Shown here: positions 27,189-36,464 of the stretch, piece after piece
How the letters are laid out: every line of letters starts with the position of its first letter
Position numbering within the stretch: position 1 is the first letter of the stretch
NCBI GenBank assembly: GCA_947454545.1
Contig: CANGNB010000002.1
Span: 1 to 44,674, forward strand
Length of the DNA stretch: 44,674 nucleotides
DNA from: Oligoflexaceae bacterium
GTDB lineage: Bacteria > Bdellovibrionota_B > Oligoflexia > Oligoflexales > Oligoflexaceae
Reading direction: 5' to 3'
Translations under genes and position numbers: made by a program
The notes under the pieces: generated by a model
Database searches by the model: none
What the model saw: the letters and a program-made list of their open reading frames with translations, nothing else
Told to the model about the DNA's origin: nothing

Positions 27189-28097
27189 ATGCGAACGCGG
27201 AACATAAGCTCAGCCCTCTTTGGTATGAGTCTCCTGATCTCCTGCACTCAAAATCCTTCCGCAGGCAAGCCTAGCAGTGGCACTCGTCAGTTTGCCAGCT
27301 CTGATCTCCAGGGCTTTGCAGAGATAAGTGATCTCAGCCTTCAAAAAACTGAAATTCGTTCAGATCTCAAAGATCTGTTCTGCGTGCATGTCTATAAACT
27401 GCCACTGAAAGCTGACTTCAGCAGTGAACTTGGTGTGCTGTGCCAAGATCAAAAGCCCACACCGAGTTTTACTGACTTCGATCGTCACGCAAGCCTGGTC
27501 GGCTCAAAACCTCGCGCCATTCGGCTCGATCTGAGTCAGGGTGATGATGGCTATACCCGTGGCCTTTTTGGAGTCGTCTATCGTGTTCCCATTCAACCCA
27601 AATGGGTCCGTAGCGCCCGCATCCCTTGGTACATGACGGATACCAGTGAGTTTCCCTATCTTAAGAGAAGCGGAAGTGTCGTTGCGGATAGCAGCAACGA
27701 TCTGGGAGGTGATCTCCAGTTTGGCAAGTGGGATCTAAGCTATCATGCTGACATCCAAACACCTGCTCAGACGAGCTTCAGCAATGAGCTCAAAACCCAG
27801 CTGAATAGTTTTCAAGTCCAAGGGGGTAATTCAGATATCGGCATCGGCACCGAACATCTCGTCGACGCATCTGTTTCCGGCACGCCCGACTATCGGGTCT
27901 ACAATACCACCACAATTACCATCGGCAACGAAGATAAACTCAGCAGCACACTGATCACTATCGTTCGCGTGGAAGTGAAGAACAATGGCTTTCCTGAAAC
28001 AGCAGCCAAAGTCATCAGTGATTCGGTTACGGCACTCGCTACTCAGGTCCATGACGGCCTTATGGCTGAGCTGGCCGCGGGCCATTTTAAGCCATAA
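27189..28097 (+). CDS. Secreted lipoprotein of unknown function
   Basis: ATG after GAAGGAGAT; MRTRNISSALFGMSLLISCTQNPSAG lipobox-like LISC; no recognised domain. Confidence 0.7.
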   Translation: MRTRNISSALFGMSLLISCTQNPSAGKPSSGTRQFASSDLQGFAEISDLSLQKTEIRSDLKDLFCVHVYKLPLKADFSSELGVLCQDQKPTPSFTDFDRHASLVGSKPRAIRLDLSQGDDGYTRGLFGVVYRVPIQPKWVRSARIPWYMTDTSEFPYLKRSGSVVADSSNDLGGDLQFGKWDLSYHADIQTPAQTSFSNELKTQLNSFQVQGGNSDIGIGTEHLVDASVSGTPDYRVYNTTTITIGNEDKLSSTLITIVRVEVKNNGFPETAAKVISDSVTALATQVHDGLMAELAAGHFKP

Positions 28098-28120
28098 AAA
28101 AAGGCGGATTGAAATCCGCC
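28096..28120 (-). terminator. Rho-independent terminator for the minus-strand MarR-like gene, possibly bidirectional
   Basis: On the minus strand GGCGGAT-TTCA-ATCCGCC followed by T7. Confidence 0.75.
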
Positions 28121-28144
28121 TCATCCTACTCCACTCGATTCAAA

Positions 28145-28618
28145 TCAACTGGCTTCTTCGTGCTGATGTTTAAGTTTGGGATCTTCAGCACTCTCGAGCA
28201 TAGCGCTCCGAAACAGCTCAAGAGTCTTCGCCATGCGCCGCAGCTCCCCAACCTGGAGTTCTTCGGGCATGTCTTTGACTAACTTCGCTTCTCTCTGCAC
28301 GATCTCTTGAACCTTCGCTCGTCCCGCATCCGTGAGAGTCAGCAGAGGTCGACCCTGCTGATATTCCGTGGTGAGATACCGACTTTGCGCAAGGTCGAGA
28401 ATGATCTTAGCTCCATCCTTCGCAAGCAAAGGATCGGGGAATACTGTATAGATTTCGTCGGCAAAACAAGTCCCGCGCTGATTGACGTAAAGCAATATGG
28501 TGCGTTTAGCGCCCGAGTAGGGACCCATCTGATAGGTCTCCTCAGCGATCTGGCAGAGATCAAAGTAAAGACGTGCCGTTTTATTGATTAAGTCCTCGAT
28601 GGGATTCAAAGTTTTCAT
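28145..28618 (-). CDS. MarR-like winged-helix transcriptional regulator
   Basis: ATG with AGGAGG upstream (AGGAGGTGCCTCATG); MarR-like layout with ILDLAQSRYLTTEYQQGRPLLTLTDAGRAKVQEI. Listed ORF extends to 28657. Confidence 0.6.
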   Translation of the reverse strand: MKTLNPIEDLINKTARLYFDLCQIAEETYQMGPYSGAKRTILLYVNQRGTCFADEIYTVFPDPLLAKDGAKIILDLAQSRYLTTEYQQGRPLLTLTDAGRAKVQEIVQREAKLVKDMPEELQVGELRRMAKTLELFRSAMLESAEDPKLKHQHEEAS

Positions 28619-28753
28619 GAGGCACCTCCTATGAGTGTTATCGACAGAATCGAGCACACCTTGACACCCTATGAAATAAACTCATATTTTTGAGAACTTA
28701 CAGAACTTTTCTCAGCTCCTGAGCGTGAGCTCCTCGCACCTTTCTATACCATT

Positions 28754-30082
28754 TCAAGGCGCCTGGGATGGGTCCTTTTCTGAATTGCCTTCTTCCTGGC
28801 TCCGCTCCTGCTCGCCCCCTTGTTCCAATTCCTCGACCTTTAAAATCACCCGAACATCACTGCGAACGAGACCCTCCGTATGCCATTGAAAGAGCGCTCC
28901 CAACCCAGGAATATCGCTAAGGACGGGGATCGCAGTCTTCTCACTATCCTCTGTCTGAGCTTGCAAAGTCCCGAGTTCGGTCCACTCACCGAGTGGCAAG
29001 AACACCTCGCTCTGTAGACTGCTGCTAGCCAGATTGGAACTTGCTAACTGCGGGCGACTCAGACTGATATCGATACGCAGCCGAATCAGGGACTCCGTGC
29101 GCTCCATAAATTTGCCCGTCAGTTGAAAGCCGATAGGCTTCCATTGCAGTTCTTTGCCATCACGTGTTTGCCGCTCAATCGGCATTTCCCCGCCATCCAC
29201 AAGCTTTAGCTCCGCCCCCTGCAGCATGCGGGTCCGAGGTCGTGCGAGGATACTAAGCTGACCGGAATGAGACAAACCATCAAGCAAAGCTTGGACCGTC
29301 GCACCTTTGGGCAAGAGCCGGAGATCCCAATGCAAGGGGTTATCCAATAGGCTTTGATCCTGGCGATGGGCGACCACGACACACTCTAAGCGATAAGATA
29401 GGACTGAAGGGCTTTGACATTGCAGAAAGAGGGGCGCTCCATAGCGCTCCTTCACCTCTTGGACCAAGTGATCCTGCTGCCCTTTGGTGAGTCCTTGACA
29501 ATCTATGGATGCCCGGACAAAACCATCGCTCTGTACGCGCAAGTTTTTGAGCGCAAACTCATCTTGAAGACGTCGAGACCAAAGGTCCTGGGCTGCAGGG
29601 CTCAGTTGGGCTTCAAAGCGACAAGGTGTAAGCTGCAAACACTGCTGCCGGGCTCTATGAAGCCAAGAAAGTGACTCCGTCATGCCTCTGACTTGGGCTG
29701 CATCAGAGTCACACGAGATGCCTGGCTGTTCACAGAAAAATTGGCGCCAAATCTCCTGCTGCAAGACTTTGGTCTTTTCAGGATGCAGGCGTTGGAGGAC
29801 TTCCATGACCCAGCTACGAAGTAAGCGCCCCTCTTTATCCAAGACGCGTACATAAACGAGACCACTGTGAAGAGCGATGAATTTGTAGTGACCGCCCCCA
29901 AGTGCTTCGACCTCGACCACATTTTTTTGGCTCAAGCGAAGCTGTTCCCCTTCTTTCAGTTCGATCTGCTTCTCTTCGCCGAGTTCGAGCAACCAAGAAC
30001 CTTCACTCGCCATGAGCAGAGTGGCTGAAAAAAATAAAAAACATACGAATAAATATTTAGGGGCCATAAAAATTTGCCTCAT
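28754..30082 (-). CDS. Secretin-like pilus/secretion protein (CpaC/RcpA-type)
   Basis: N-terminal pilus-type ELKEGEQLRLSQKNVVEVEALGGGHYKFIALHSGLVYVRVLDKEGR; secretin-like C-terminus SILARPRTRMLQGAELKLVDGGEMP...EVFLPLGEWTELG...IPVLSDIPGLGALFQWH. Confidence 0.75.
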   Translation of the reverse strand: MRQIFMAPKYLFVCFLFFSATLLMASEGSWLLELGEEKQIELKEGEQLRLSQKNVVEVEALGGGHYKFIALHSGLVYVRVLDKEGRLLRSWVMEVLQRLHPEKTKVLQQEIWRQFFCEQPGISCDSDAAQVRGMTESLSWLHRARQQCLQLTPCRFEAQLSPAAQDLWSRRLQDEFALKNLRVQSDGFVRASIDCQGLTKGQQDHLVQEVKERYGAPLFLQCQSPSVLSYRLECVVVAHRQDQSLLDNPLHWDLRLLPKGATVQALLDGLSHSGQLSILARPRTRMLQGAELKLVDGGEMPIERQTRDGKELQWKPIGFQLTGKFMERTESLIRLRIDISLSRPQLASSNLASSSLQSEVFLPLGEWTELGTLQAQTEDSEKTAIPVLSDIPGLGALFQWHTEGLVRSDVRVILKVEELEQGGEQERSQEEGNSEKDPSQAP

Positions 30083-30437
30083 CCAGCTTTAGGCAAGGCT
30101 TTAGCTGATCCTGAAAGCGCCTCAGTTCGAGATCCCGCTCTTTGCTGAGGCTCTCCAAAAACTTTAAGTTGCCCGGTGTAAGCTCAAGCTGAAGAAACCT
30201 TTGTTTTTTGCCTCCCGGCACAGTCCACATCCGCATCGGTCCCATCGACCATCGACAGCGGCTCTCGCCTTGACGCTTGGTGAGCATGAGCGAGATCGGC
30301 CCTCGCTCCCAACCTTCCTCTTGAAAAGGTGGAAGCTTATCGAAAGGATAGAGCAGATGTTTAGGCAAGGGACTGGGCTCTACGGACTGCCCATGCACCA
30401 GCAAGGTCCCAGCAAGGACCGCAAGACCATGCGTCAT
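30057..30437 (-). CDS. Hypothetical secreted/membrane protein in the secretin operon
   Basis: Overlaps neighbours; MTHGLAVLAGTLLVHGQSV signal-like start at 30437. Listed ORF extends to 30521. Confidence 0.45.
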   Translation of the reverse strand: MTHGLAVLAGTLLVHGQSVEPSPLPKHLLYPFDKLPPFQEEGWERGPISLMLTKRQGESRCRWSMGPMRMWTVPGGKKQRFLQLELTPGNLKFLESLSKERDLELRRFQDQLKPCLKLDEANFYGP

Positions 30438-30460
30438 GAGTGGTGGATAGTCGTGCAGTT

Positions 30461-30790
30461 TTAATCGCAATCCATAGTTCGACCAATGGCTAATGCGGGA
30501 TCGAATCGATGAAAGAAACATAGGGCTTCGGCATCCTTTCTATGTTGAGTGAAAGCTCCATAATCAATGCGTGGCGGTGGTGCTGCCCAATTTTGGCCCC
30601 AGAGCTTTTTTTCACTAGGCTTTTGATCGAGATGTCTTTGACTCCGTTGCTCAAGCCAGAGGTAGCTGCTCTTTTGCTCTTCTTCGACGTGATGGCTGGC
30701 TTCATAAAATACACTGAAGAGCGCTATCTGAAAGATCAGCATCAGCAAAGCTGCCACCTGCCCCTGCTCACAGGTTCTCAGATCATTCAT
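30461..30790 (-). CDS. TadE/pseudopilin-like small membrane protein
   Basis: MNDLRTCEQGQVAALLMLIFQIALFSVFYEA resembles TadE-type GQxA plus hydrophobic helix; start overlaps upstream stop as ATGA. Confidence 0.5.
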   Translation of the reverse strand: MNDLRTCEQGQVAALLMLIFQIALFSVFYEASHHVEEEQKSSYLWLEQRSQRHLDQKPSEKKLWGQNWAAPPPRIDYGAFTQHRKDAEALCFFHRFDPALAIGRTMDCD

Positions 30791-31185
30791 GACTCCATCC
30801 GTGGTAACCAACGAATCCATATATTGGGGTAGAGGGGACTGAGCCCTGGATGCTTCTGTTCATCCAGTTCAAAGCGTTTTCCTACCATCGCCTGACAATC
30901 ATCCCATGACAGCTGATCGTAGGTCTCCATAAGCCTGTTCTGAACCTCACGGCGAGCGAGGTTCCATGACGTCCACTGTTCCTCGGACTGTGACCAAGGC
31001 TTAAGAAATATGAGGCTGAGCTCTAAATTTTTATCAATCGCCCAGAGGCGGGCACAGGTCTCTTCTCTGTAGTCATTGATAAACTCGGATTCGACTTGAC
31101 GAAAACTGCTTTCCCAAGAGCTCAGTCCCCAGAGCCACAGCATAAGGGAAACGACCAGGCAAAAAAGGGGAAAAAGCGACTCCAT
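30787..31185 (-). CDS. Small membrane-anchored protein, pseudopilin-like
   Basis: MESLFPLFCLVVSLMLWLWGLSSWESSFRQVESEF; SD GGAGGT upstream; overlaps next gene by 4 nt. Confidence 0.45.
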   Translation of the reverse strand: MESLFPLFCLVVSLMLWLWGLSSWESSFRQVESEFINDYREETCARLWAIDKNLELSLIFLKPWSQSEEQWTSWNLARREVQNRLMETYDQLSWDDCQAMVGKRFELDEQKHPGLSPLYPNIWIRWLPRMES

Positions 31186-31300
31186 GAACACCTCCAGAAG
31201 AGGCATCCTAGAAAAAATCGCAGCGAGCGGCCACGGACATCTACTGATTGTTGATAAAGTTCAGAGCTCGCTCAGGGACGAGCTCGGAAAGGCAAGTAAA

Positions 31301-32158
31301 TCAAGCGCCCCGCACCTCTGCAAAGAGTTCCGCGTAGCCTTCCTTATAGGTGGGATAGAGAAATGTGAAACCTGCAGCCAAGAGCTTCTGATTGCTGATA
31401 CGCTTATTGCCCCGGTGAGCAATCTCTGAGAAATCGTTCGTCGTCGCTAGGTCTTGAGTCTCTACTTTGAGCTTCTCGGCCATCCAACGAATCACTTCGT
31501 TGCGTTCTGCAGGCTCATGATCCACAGCATTCCAAACTTGACTCAACGCCCTAGCATCTTCGATAGCAAAACGAATCAGCCGCGCGCAGTCCTCCCGATG
31601 AATCCGATTGCTATAAAGTGGCGCTCCGAGCCACATTTTTTCCTGCCGATGCCAAACCCGCTGCAAAAAATACGTGCGCTGAGGGCCGTAGATTCCACCG
31701 AATCGCAGAATAGTGCTCTGCCACGGTCCGTTTTGCAGGTAGCGCTCGGCAGCAACCATAAAGCGACTCGGACCTTTATCCACCAAAATTCCATGCGCTT
31801 CATCCACCCAGTCCCCAGATGCTTCAGAATACACGGAGGTACTGGACGTGAAGATTGCATGGGGCGTGAGCCCCTGCTTTCGATAGGCTTCTAATAGATT
31901 ACGCAAGCCGTTTACATAAATGCGCTCGTAAGCTTCCTCACCGCTTTGATCGGCAGCGGCACAGTACACAATATGCTGACAGTCCGGCAGATTTTTAAGA
32001 GTTTCGGGAGCCAAGAGATCAGCCCCTATCCATTCTGCTCCTGCTGGAACCTTCGGCTTTCGTCGCAGAACATAAACTTTGTGACCTGCAGCAATCAAGA
32101 GTTCCGCAGCACGTGATCCCACGTAACCCGCACCTGCGATGAGAATAGTCTGAGCCAT
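31301..32158 (-). CDS. NAD(P)-dependent epimerase/dehydratase-like SDR (YeeZ-like)
   Basis: ILIAGAGYVGSRAAELLIAAGHKVYVLRRKP; FTSSTSVYSEASGDWVDE; LRFGGIYGPQR. Confidence 0.85.
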   Translation of the reverse strand: MAQTILIAGAGYVGSRAAELLIAAGHKVYVLRRKPKVPAGAEWIGADLLAPETLKNLPDCQHIVYCAAADQSGEEAYERIYVNGLRNLLEAYRKQGLTPHAIFTSSTSVYSEASGDWVDEAHGILVDKGPSRFMVAAERYLQNGPWQSTILRFGGIYGPQRTYFLQRVWHRQEKMWLGAPLYSNRIHREDCARLIRFAIEDARALSQVWNAVDHEPAERNEVIRWMAEKLKVETQDLATTNDFSEIAHRGNKRISNQKLLAAGFTFLYPTYKEGYAELFAEVRGA

Positions 32159-32159
32159 A

Positions 32160-32483
32160 TCAATCCTTGCTTTTTTCTTCGGTGCGATAGGTTTTGAGAA
32201 CGTATTTCAATTCTCCTAAGGCGCGGTAGAGACAGGCTGTATTATCTGTGGTGATTTCCCCGCTGTTGCAGTAGCTGGTCAAGAGGCGATTGCCCAGCGA
32301 TTTGCTTTGCGTTGCAATCCACTTTTCACAGTCCGCCACGGCTGCCTTCTCCGATGTTTTCGAACAGAAGACTTTGGTTTCCGATTTTTCAGTTTCTTGC
32401 ACAACTTCTGTCTTACTCGAAGAGCCAGCCCATGCTGCATCTGTGACAAGCAAGACATTTAAAGCCAAAAGCAATCGTTTCAT
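32160..32483 (-). CDS. Small secreted Cys-containing hypothetical protein
   Basis: Signal peptide MKRLLLALNVLLVTDAAWA; 2 nt from downstream SDR gene. Confidence 0.6.
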   Translation of the reverse strand: MKRLLLALNVLLVTDAAWAGSSSKTEVVQETEKSETKVFCSKTSEKAAVADCEKWIATQSKSLGNRLLTSYCNSGEITTDNTACLYRALGELKYVLKTYRTEEKSKD

Positions 32484-32686
32484 AAAGTCACTCCCCTATC
32501 TCATCCTGGTCCCTAGACTAGCAAATTGCCTGCCAGCATACCAGACGACTCTAGCATCCCCCCCTACTTTGCCTCTAAAACTTTTGGCAACATTTCGGTG
32601 AGAAAGTGTTTCGGTTGAGCCTCGCCTTTTCCCCGCATTCTATGGTAAAAGCCAGGGCTCAGTGTGTCTCGCAATAGGAGTCTGCC

Positions 32687-34018
32687 ATGGTTGCAAAGAC
32701 CGAACATATCCGTCTCGACCCACCTCTCGCCTGGGTCGCCGAAGACAGCCAAAGCGGCATTGTTGTCGGTCTTGGTAAGGACAGTCTCCTTTTGAAGCCT
32801 CACTCCGTCCCGCGCACAGCAAGCCCAGACAATATCAATTTGACTGTATACCTCACCAGCGAGCGGGCCTTTCGTTTTTCGGGGCGTTTGCATACAGAAG
32901 CGGACCCTTGGCTAGTCAATCTTGCCGAGGATCAGTGGCCCCAGCTCCACGAGCTTTTGGGCCAGCTTCGCAAAGACCAGCACATCGAACTCTGCCGCCA
33001 ACAAGACGTTGAAGCCAGTGATCGCTTCACGGGTTTCGAACAGCTTTCTCTGCGTCCTGAAACCCTGCCTCTCGTGGATCCAAGCGAGCTGGATACGCAG
33101 GTTGCCTTTTTGGGAAGAACCTTTGCCGCCCCCATGCTGATCACCGGGATGACAGGTGGTATCAGCAAGGGAGTCGAAATCAATCGTCGCTTGGCCGTGG
33201 CTGCTCAAGCTTTTGGAATTCCCATGGGCGTCGGCTCCCAGCGCGTTGCTCTTGAAAATGAGCAGTATGCTGCTATTTTTCGCGTCAAACACTATGCGCC
33301 GAAGGTGTTTTTGATTGGCAATATCGGAATGGCTCAACTCCTGAGCAGCAAAGCTTTGGATCAATGCCAACGCGCGGTCGACATGATCGAAGCCGATGCG
33401 CTCGCGATTCATTTTAATCTCGTTCAAGAGTTTATTCAGGTCGAAGGCGATAGGCACTTTAAGGGAGCCCTCGAGCAGCTCGAGCTGATCTGCCGCAAAC
33501 TCAGTGTTCCCGTCATCGCCAAGGAAGTTGGCTGTGGCATGGATGCTCGCAGCGTGCAGCGCCTCATCGAATGCGGTGTTTCAGCCGTTGATATCGGCGG
33601 CGCAGGCGGAACATCTTGGGCACTGATCGAAGGCCTTCGCAGCCAATCAAGCTTAGTGCAAGGACTCGGCCAAACCTTTCGCAATTGGGGAATCCCCACA
33701 GCTTATAGCCTGCATCATGTTCACAAGGCTCTGCCGCATTTCCCAGTCATTGCAACTGGGGGCATGCGCGATGGCCTTATGGTAGCCAAGGCCGTCGCCC
33801 TGGGAGCCCGCTTTGCTGGTATCGGTTTACCCCTCTTAAGAGCGGCGCTCGAGAGCGAATCAGGCCCCCAAGAGGTGCTGCAAAGTTTCCTGAAGGGACT
33901 CCAACTGGCGATGCTGGCCTCTGGAGCGCGATGCCTTGACGATCTAGCGGATCGTATCGAACTCGGGCGTCCTTTAGAGCAAGAATTTTTACAAGCGTTC
34001 GCTCAAGTGAAACGCTGA
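32687..34018 (+). CDS. fni: Type 2 isopentenyl-diphosphate delta-isomerase with about 95-aa N-terminal extension
   Basis: RKDQHIELCRQQDVEASDRFTGFEQLSL; APMLITGMTGGISKGVEINRRLAVAAQAFGIPMGVGSQRV; ISAVDIGGAGGTSWALIE-type motif; SD TAGGAG before ATG. Confidence 0.93.
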   Translation: MVAKTEHIRLDPPLAWVAEDSQSGIVVGLGKDSLLLKPHSVPRTASPDNINLTVYLTSERAFRFSGRLHTEADPWLVNLAEDQWPQLHELLGQLRKDQHIELCRQQDVEASDRFTGFEQLSLRPETLPLVDPSELDTQVAFLGRTFAAPMLITGMTGGISKGVEINRRLAVAAQAFGIPMGVGSQRVALENEQYAAIFRVKHYAPKVFLIGNIGMAQLLSSKALDQCQRAVDMIEADALAIHFNLVQEFIQVEGDRHFKGALEQLELICRKLSVPVIAKEVGCGMDARSVQRLIECGVSAVDIGGAGGTSWALIEGLRSQSSLVQGLGQTFRNWGIPTAYSLHHVHKALPHFPVIATGGMRDGLMVAKAVALGARFAGIGLPLLRAALESESGPQEVLQSFLKGLQLAMLASGARCLDDLADRIELGRPLEQEFLQAFAQVKR

Positions 34019-34084
34019 ACACCATATGCAGTGGGCATTTGCCGGCCTTGCTTCCCCCAGGTCGGATCTTGACTGGGAAGAGCG

Positions 34085-34200
34085 AAGGTCTCGTAGGCGC
34101 GAGACTTGAACTCAGGTATGCTTTCAGGCATCCTGCAGGCAAGGTCCAAGCGGACTCAGCTGCAGACACATCGACGCAGGATGGTGCGTCGAACCTTGGC
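34085..34200 (+). other. Hairpin-rich intercistronic region in mevalonate operon
   Basis: GTCTCG/CGAGAC (34088-34105); CAAGGT/ACCTTG (34140-34145 with 34193-34198) enclosing TCGACGCA-GGATGG-TGCGTCGA (34171-34192). Confidence 0.4.
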
Positions 34201-34224
34201 ACTTGTGATCATCGAGGGAGATGA

Positions 34225-35472
34225 GTGAGTATGAACCGAGAGACCCAAGCCGACTATCAGCACCGCAGTCCTATGCAGAGTGGACGTGTAAGCTCGCGCC
34301 TTCCGGGTTTTTATGAACTCCCTATCGGCCAACGTCGCGAAATCATCGCGGGCCTTTCCCACATGAATGCGAAGGAAGCTGAGTGTTTCGGTGACTTTCA
34401 AACTCTGAGCGCCGAAAAAGTTGACGTCTTCATTGAGAACGGCGTCGGCACCTTTGCGATGCCTCTGGGGGTCGCGACGAATTTCACAATCAATGGCCAG
34501 GATATCCTGGTGCCTATGGCTGTCGAAGAAACTTCTGTGCTCGCAGCGGCCAGCCACGGAGCTAAGCTCGCCCGAGCTGGCGGCGGCTTTCAGACGACGA
34601 GTACATCGCCGATCGGCACTGGTCAGATCCAGCTCTTTCCCGAAGCCGGCTTTGACTTCGAAAGCGTTCTTCAGGCCGAACGCGAAAACCTATTGGCCTA
34701 CGCGAACGAAGGTCAGCATCGACTCCTTTCGCGAGGCGGTGGCGCTTTAAATCTTACCTGGCGCTTCATCGAGGCTATACGCTCGCTTGTTCTTTACATC
34801 GATGTCGACACGCGTGATGCCATGGGTGCGAATCTGATCAATACCATCTGTGAAAAGCTGAGCAAGCGGATTCAGGAACTTATCCCCTGTGAGATGGGGC
34901 TGCGAATTTTGACCAATCTCTGTGATAAGCGCCTCGCTCGCGCGCACTGCAAAGTACCAAAAGCTTCGCTCTCCAATCGCGAGTTCAGTGGGGAAGAGGT
35001 CGTCGACCGCATCGAGAAAGCCTACCTTTTTGCTGCCCACGATGTCTATCGGGCCACGACCCACAATAAGGGTGTGATGAATGGTATCGATCCGGTTGTG
35101 ATCGCAACCGGCAATGATTGGCGCGCTGTCGAAGCTGGAGCTCATGCCTACTGCTGCCGCACGGGTGTCTATCAGCCGATGACACGCTGGTGGAAAAACG
35201 CTGAAGGTGATTTAGAAGGTGAAATTGAATTGCCCATAGCCGTCGGCACAGTCGGTGGTGTAACCAAGCTCCATCCCACAGCCCAAGCGGCGTTGCAGCT
35301 CATGGGTAACCCAACAGCTCAAGGCCTGGCCGAAATCATCGTCGCGGTCGGTCTTGCTCAAAACCTCTCAGCTCTTCGCGCCCTTGCCTCCGAAGGTATT
35401 CAGCGTGGCCATATGAGTCTGCATCAAGGCAATATCGCCCTCGCGCAGCGACAAGGGGCCCATACGTCGTGA
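34225..35472 (+). CDS. mvaA: Hydroxymethylglutaryl-CoA reductase, class II (degradative type)
   Basis: SRLPGFYELPIGQRREII; IENGVGTFAMPLGVATNFTINGQDILVPMAVEETSVLAAASHGAKLAR; DARDAMGAN-like DTRDAMGANLINTI; GNDWRAVEAGAHAY. Confidence 0.95.
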   Translation: MSMNRETQADYQHRSPMQSGRVSSRLPGFYELPIGQRREIIAGLSHMNAKEAECFGDFQTLSAEKVDVFIENGVGTFAMPLGVATNFTINGQDILVPMAVEETSVLAAASHGAKLARAGGGFQTTSTSPIGTGQIQLFPEAGFDFESVLQAERENLLAYANEGQHRLLSRGGGALNLTWRFIEAIRSLVLYIDVDTRDAMGANLINTICEKLSKRIQELIPCEMGLRILTNLCDKRLARAHCKVPKASLSNREFSGEEVVDRIEKAYLFAAHDVYRATTHNKGVMNGIDPVVIATGNDWRAVEAGAHAYCCRTGVYQPMTRWWKNAEGDLEGEIELPIAVGTVGGVTKLHPTAQAALQLMGNPTAQGLAEIIVAVGLAQNLSALRALASEGIQRGHMSLHQGNIALAQRQGAHTS

Positions 35473-36464
35473 GATTGATTGAGGCGAAAGTTCCAGGAAA
35501 AGTGATGCTGGCGGGTGAGTATGCCGTGCTTGAAGGCGGCCGTTGCCTAGCGGTCACCGTAAATCAGTGGCTTACAGCGTCAGCTAGCTCCGCCGATACC
35601 TTCAGTATTCATTCTGATCTTTGGTCTCAAACCTACGATCTTTCGACTCTGAGTCCTCAGACTATCGCGGCAGAACCCCTCTTGCAAGCGGCCCAGGCCG
35701 CTCGTCAGCTCTGGTTTCCACACAGTGGCTTTGCTCTAAACATTCGTTCCGAACTCGATGTCGCCTATGGCCTAGGCAGTTCGTCCGCAGTGCGTTTAGC
35801 AAGCTTTCTAGCCCTCCAGGGGCTTGCCGAAAGTCCTGAGACTGTCGATGCCCTGCGTTTGGGAGCTATGGCAAGGGAGCTACAGCTCGAGCAGCAAAGC
35901 TTTGCTTCAGGATATGATCTTCTCGTTCAAAGCCAAGGCGGACTCATACTGTGGAATCCCGATTATAGGCAGTGGCCAGGATCATTCCAGAAGCAGAGCT
36001 GCCAAGGCTTAGATTCATGGGTCCATATCTACGGCGGCGGCCGGGGCGCTCCAACAGGTAATCTGGGTCGTCTCGTTCGCTCCTGGCTAGCTCAAGACCA
36101 GCGCGCAGGCACACTCTATACACTCTCAGAGGCTCTCATCGATGCCTACAGCGAAGTCCTGCGAAATTCATGGGCTCAGGCTCACTCTGGGTTTATGCAC
36201 GCTCTCCTCGCTCATCGCCGTTTTTTGAGCCAAGCTCCAGGCTTTCCTGAAACGCTTGCCCGCCAGCTTTCAGCATTGCCTGGCTGCGATCAGAGCTGGA
36301 CTTTTAAGACAACAGGAGCGGGGGGCGAAGATGCCATCTTGCTCTTTGGACCCGCAGAGTCACTACGCGAAGCCGACAGCTTATTACGAACACTTGGTTG
36401 GCATCAGCTCACGGCTGGGTTCACTGATCAAGGGGCTCACTGGTATCCCAAGGAGATTTTATGA
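35469..36464 (+). CDS. mvaK2: Phosphomevalonate kinase-like GHMP kinase
   Basis: KVPGKVMLAGEYAVLEGG; YGLGSSSAVRLASF; FKTTGAGGEDAILL; GTG start overlaps mvaA stop. Confidence 0.85.
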   Translation: MRLIEAKVPGKVMLAGEYAVLEGGRCLAVTVNQWLTASASSADTFSIHSDLWSQTYDLSTLSPQTIAAEPLLQAAQAARQLWFPHSGFALNIRSELDVAYGLGSSSAVRLASFLALQGLAESPETVDALRLGAMARELQLEQQSFASGYDLLVQSQGGLILWNPDYRQWPGSFQKQSCQGLDSWVHIYGGGRGAPTGNLGRLVRSWLAQDQRAGTLYTLSEALIDAYSEVLRNSWAQAHSGFMHALLAHRRFLSQAPGFPETLARQLSALPGCDQSWTFKTTGAGGEDAILLFGPAESLREADSLLRTLGWHQLTAGFTDQGAHWYPKEIL

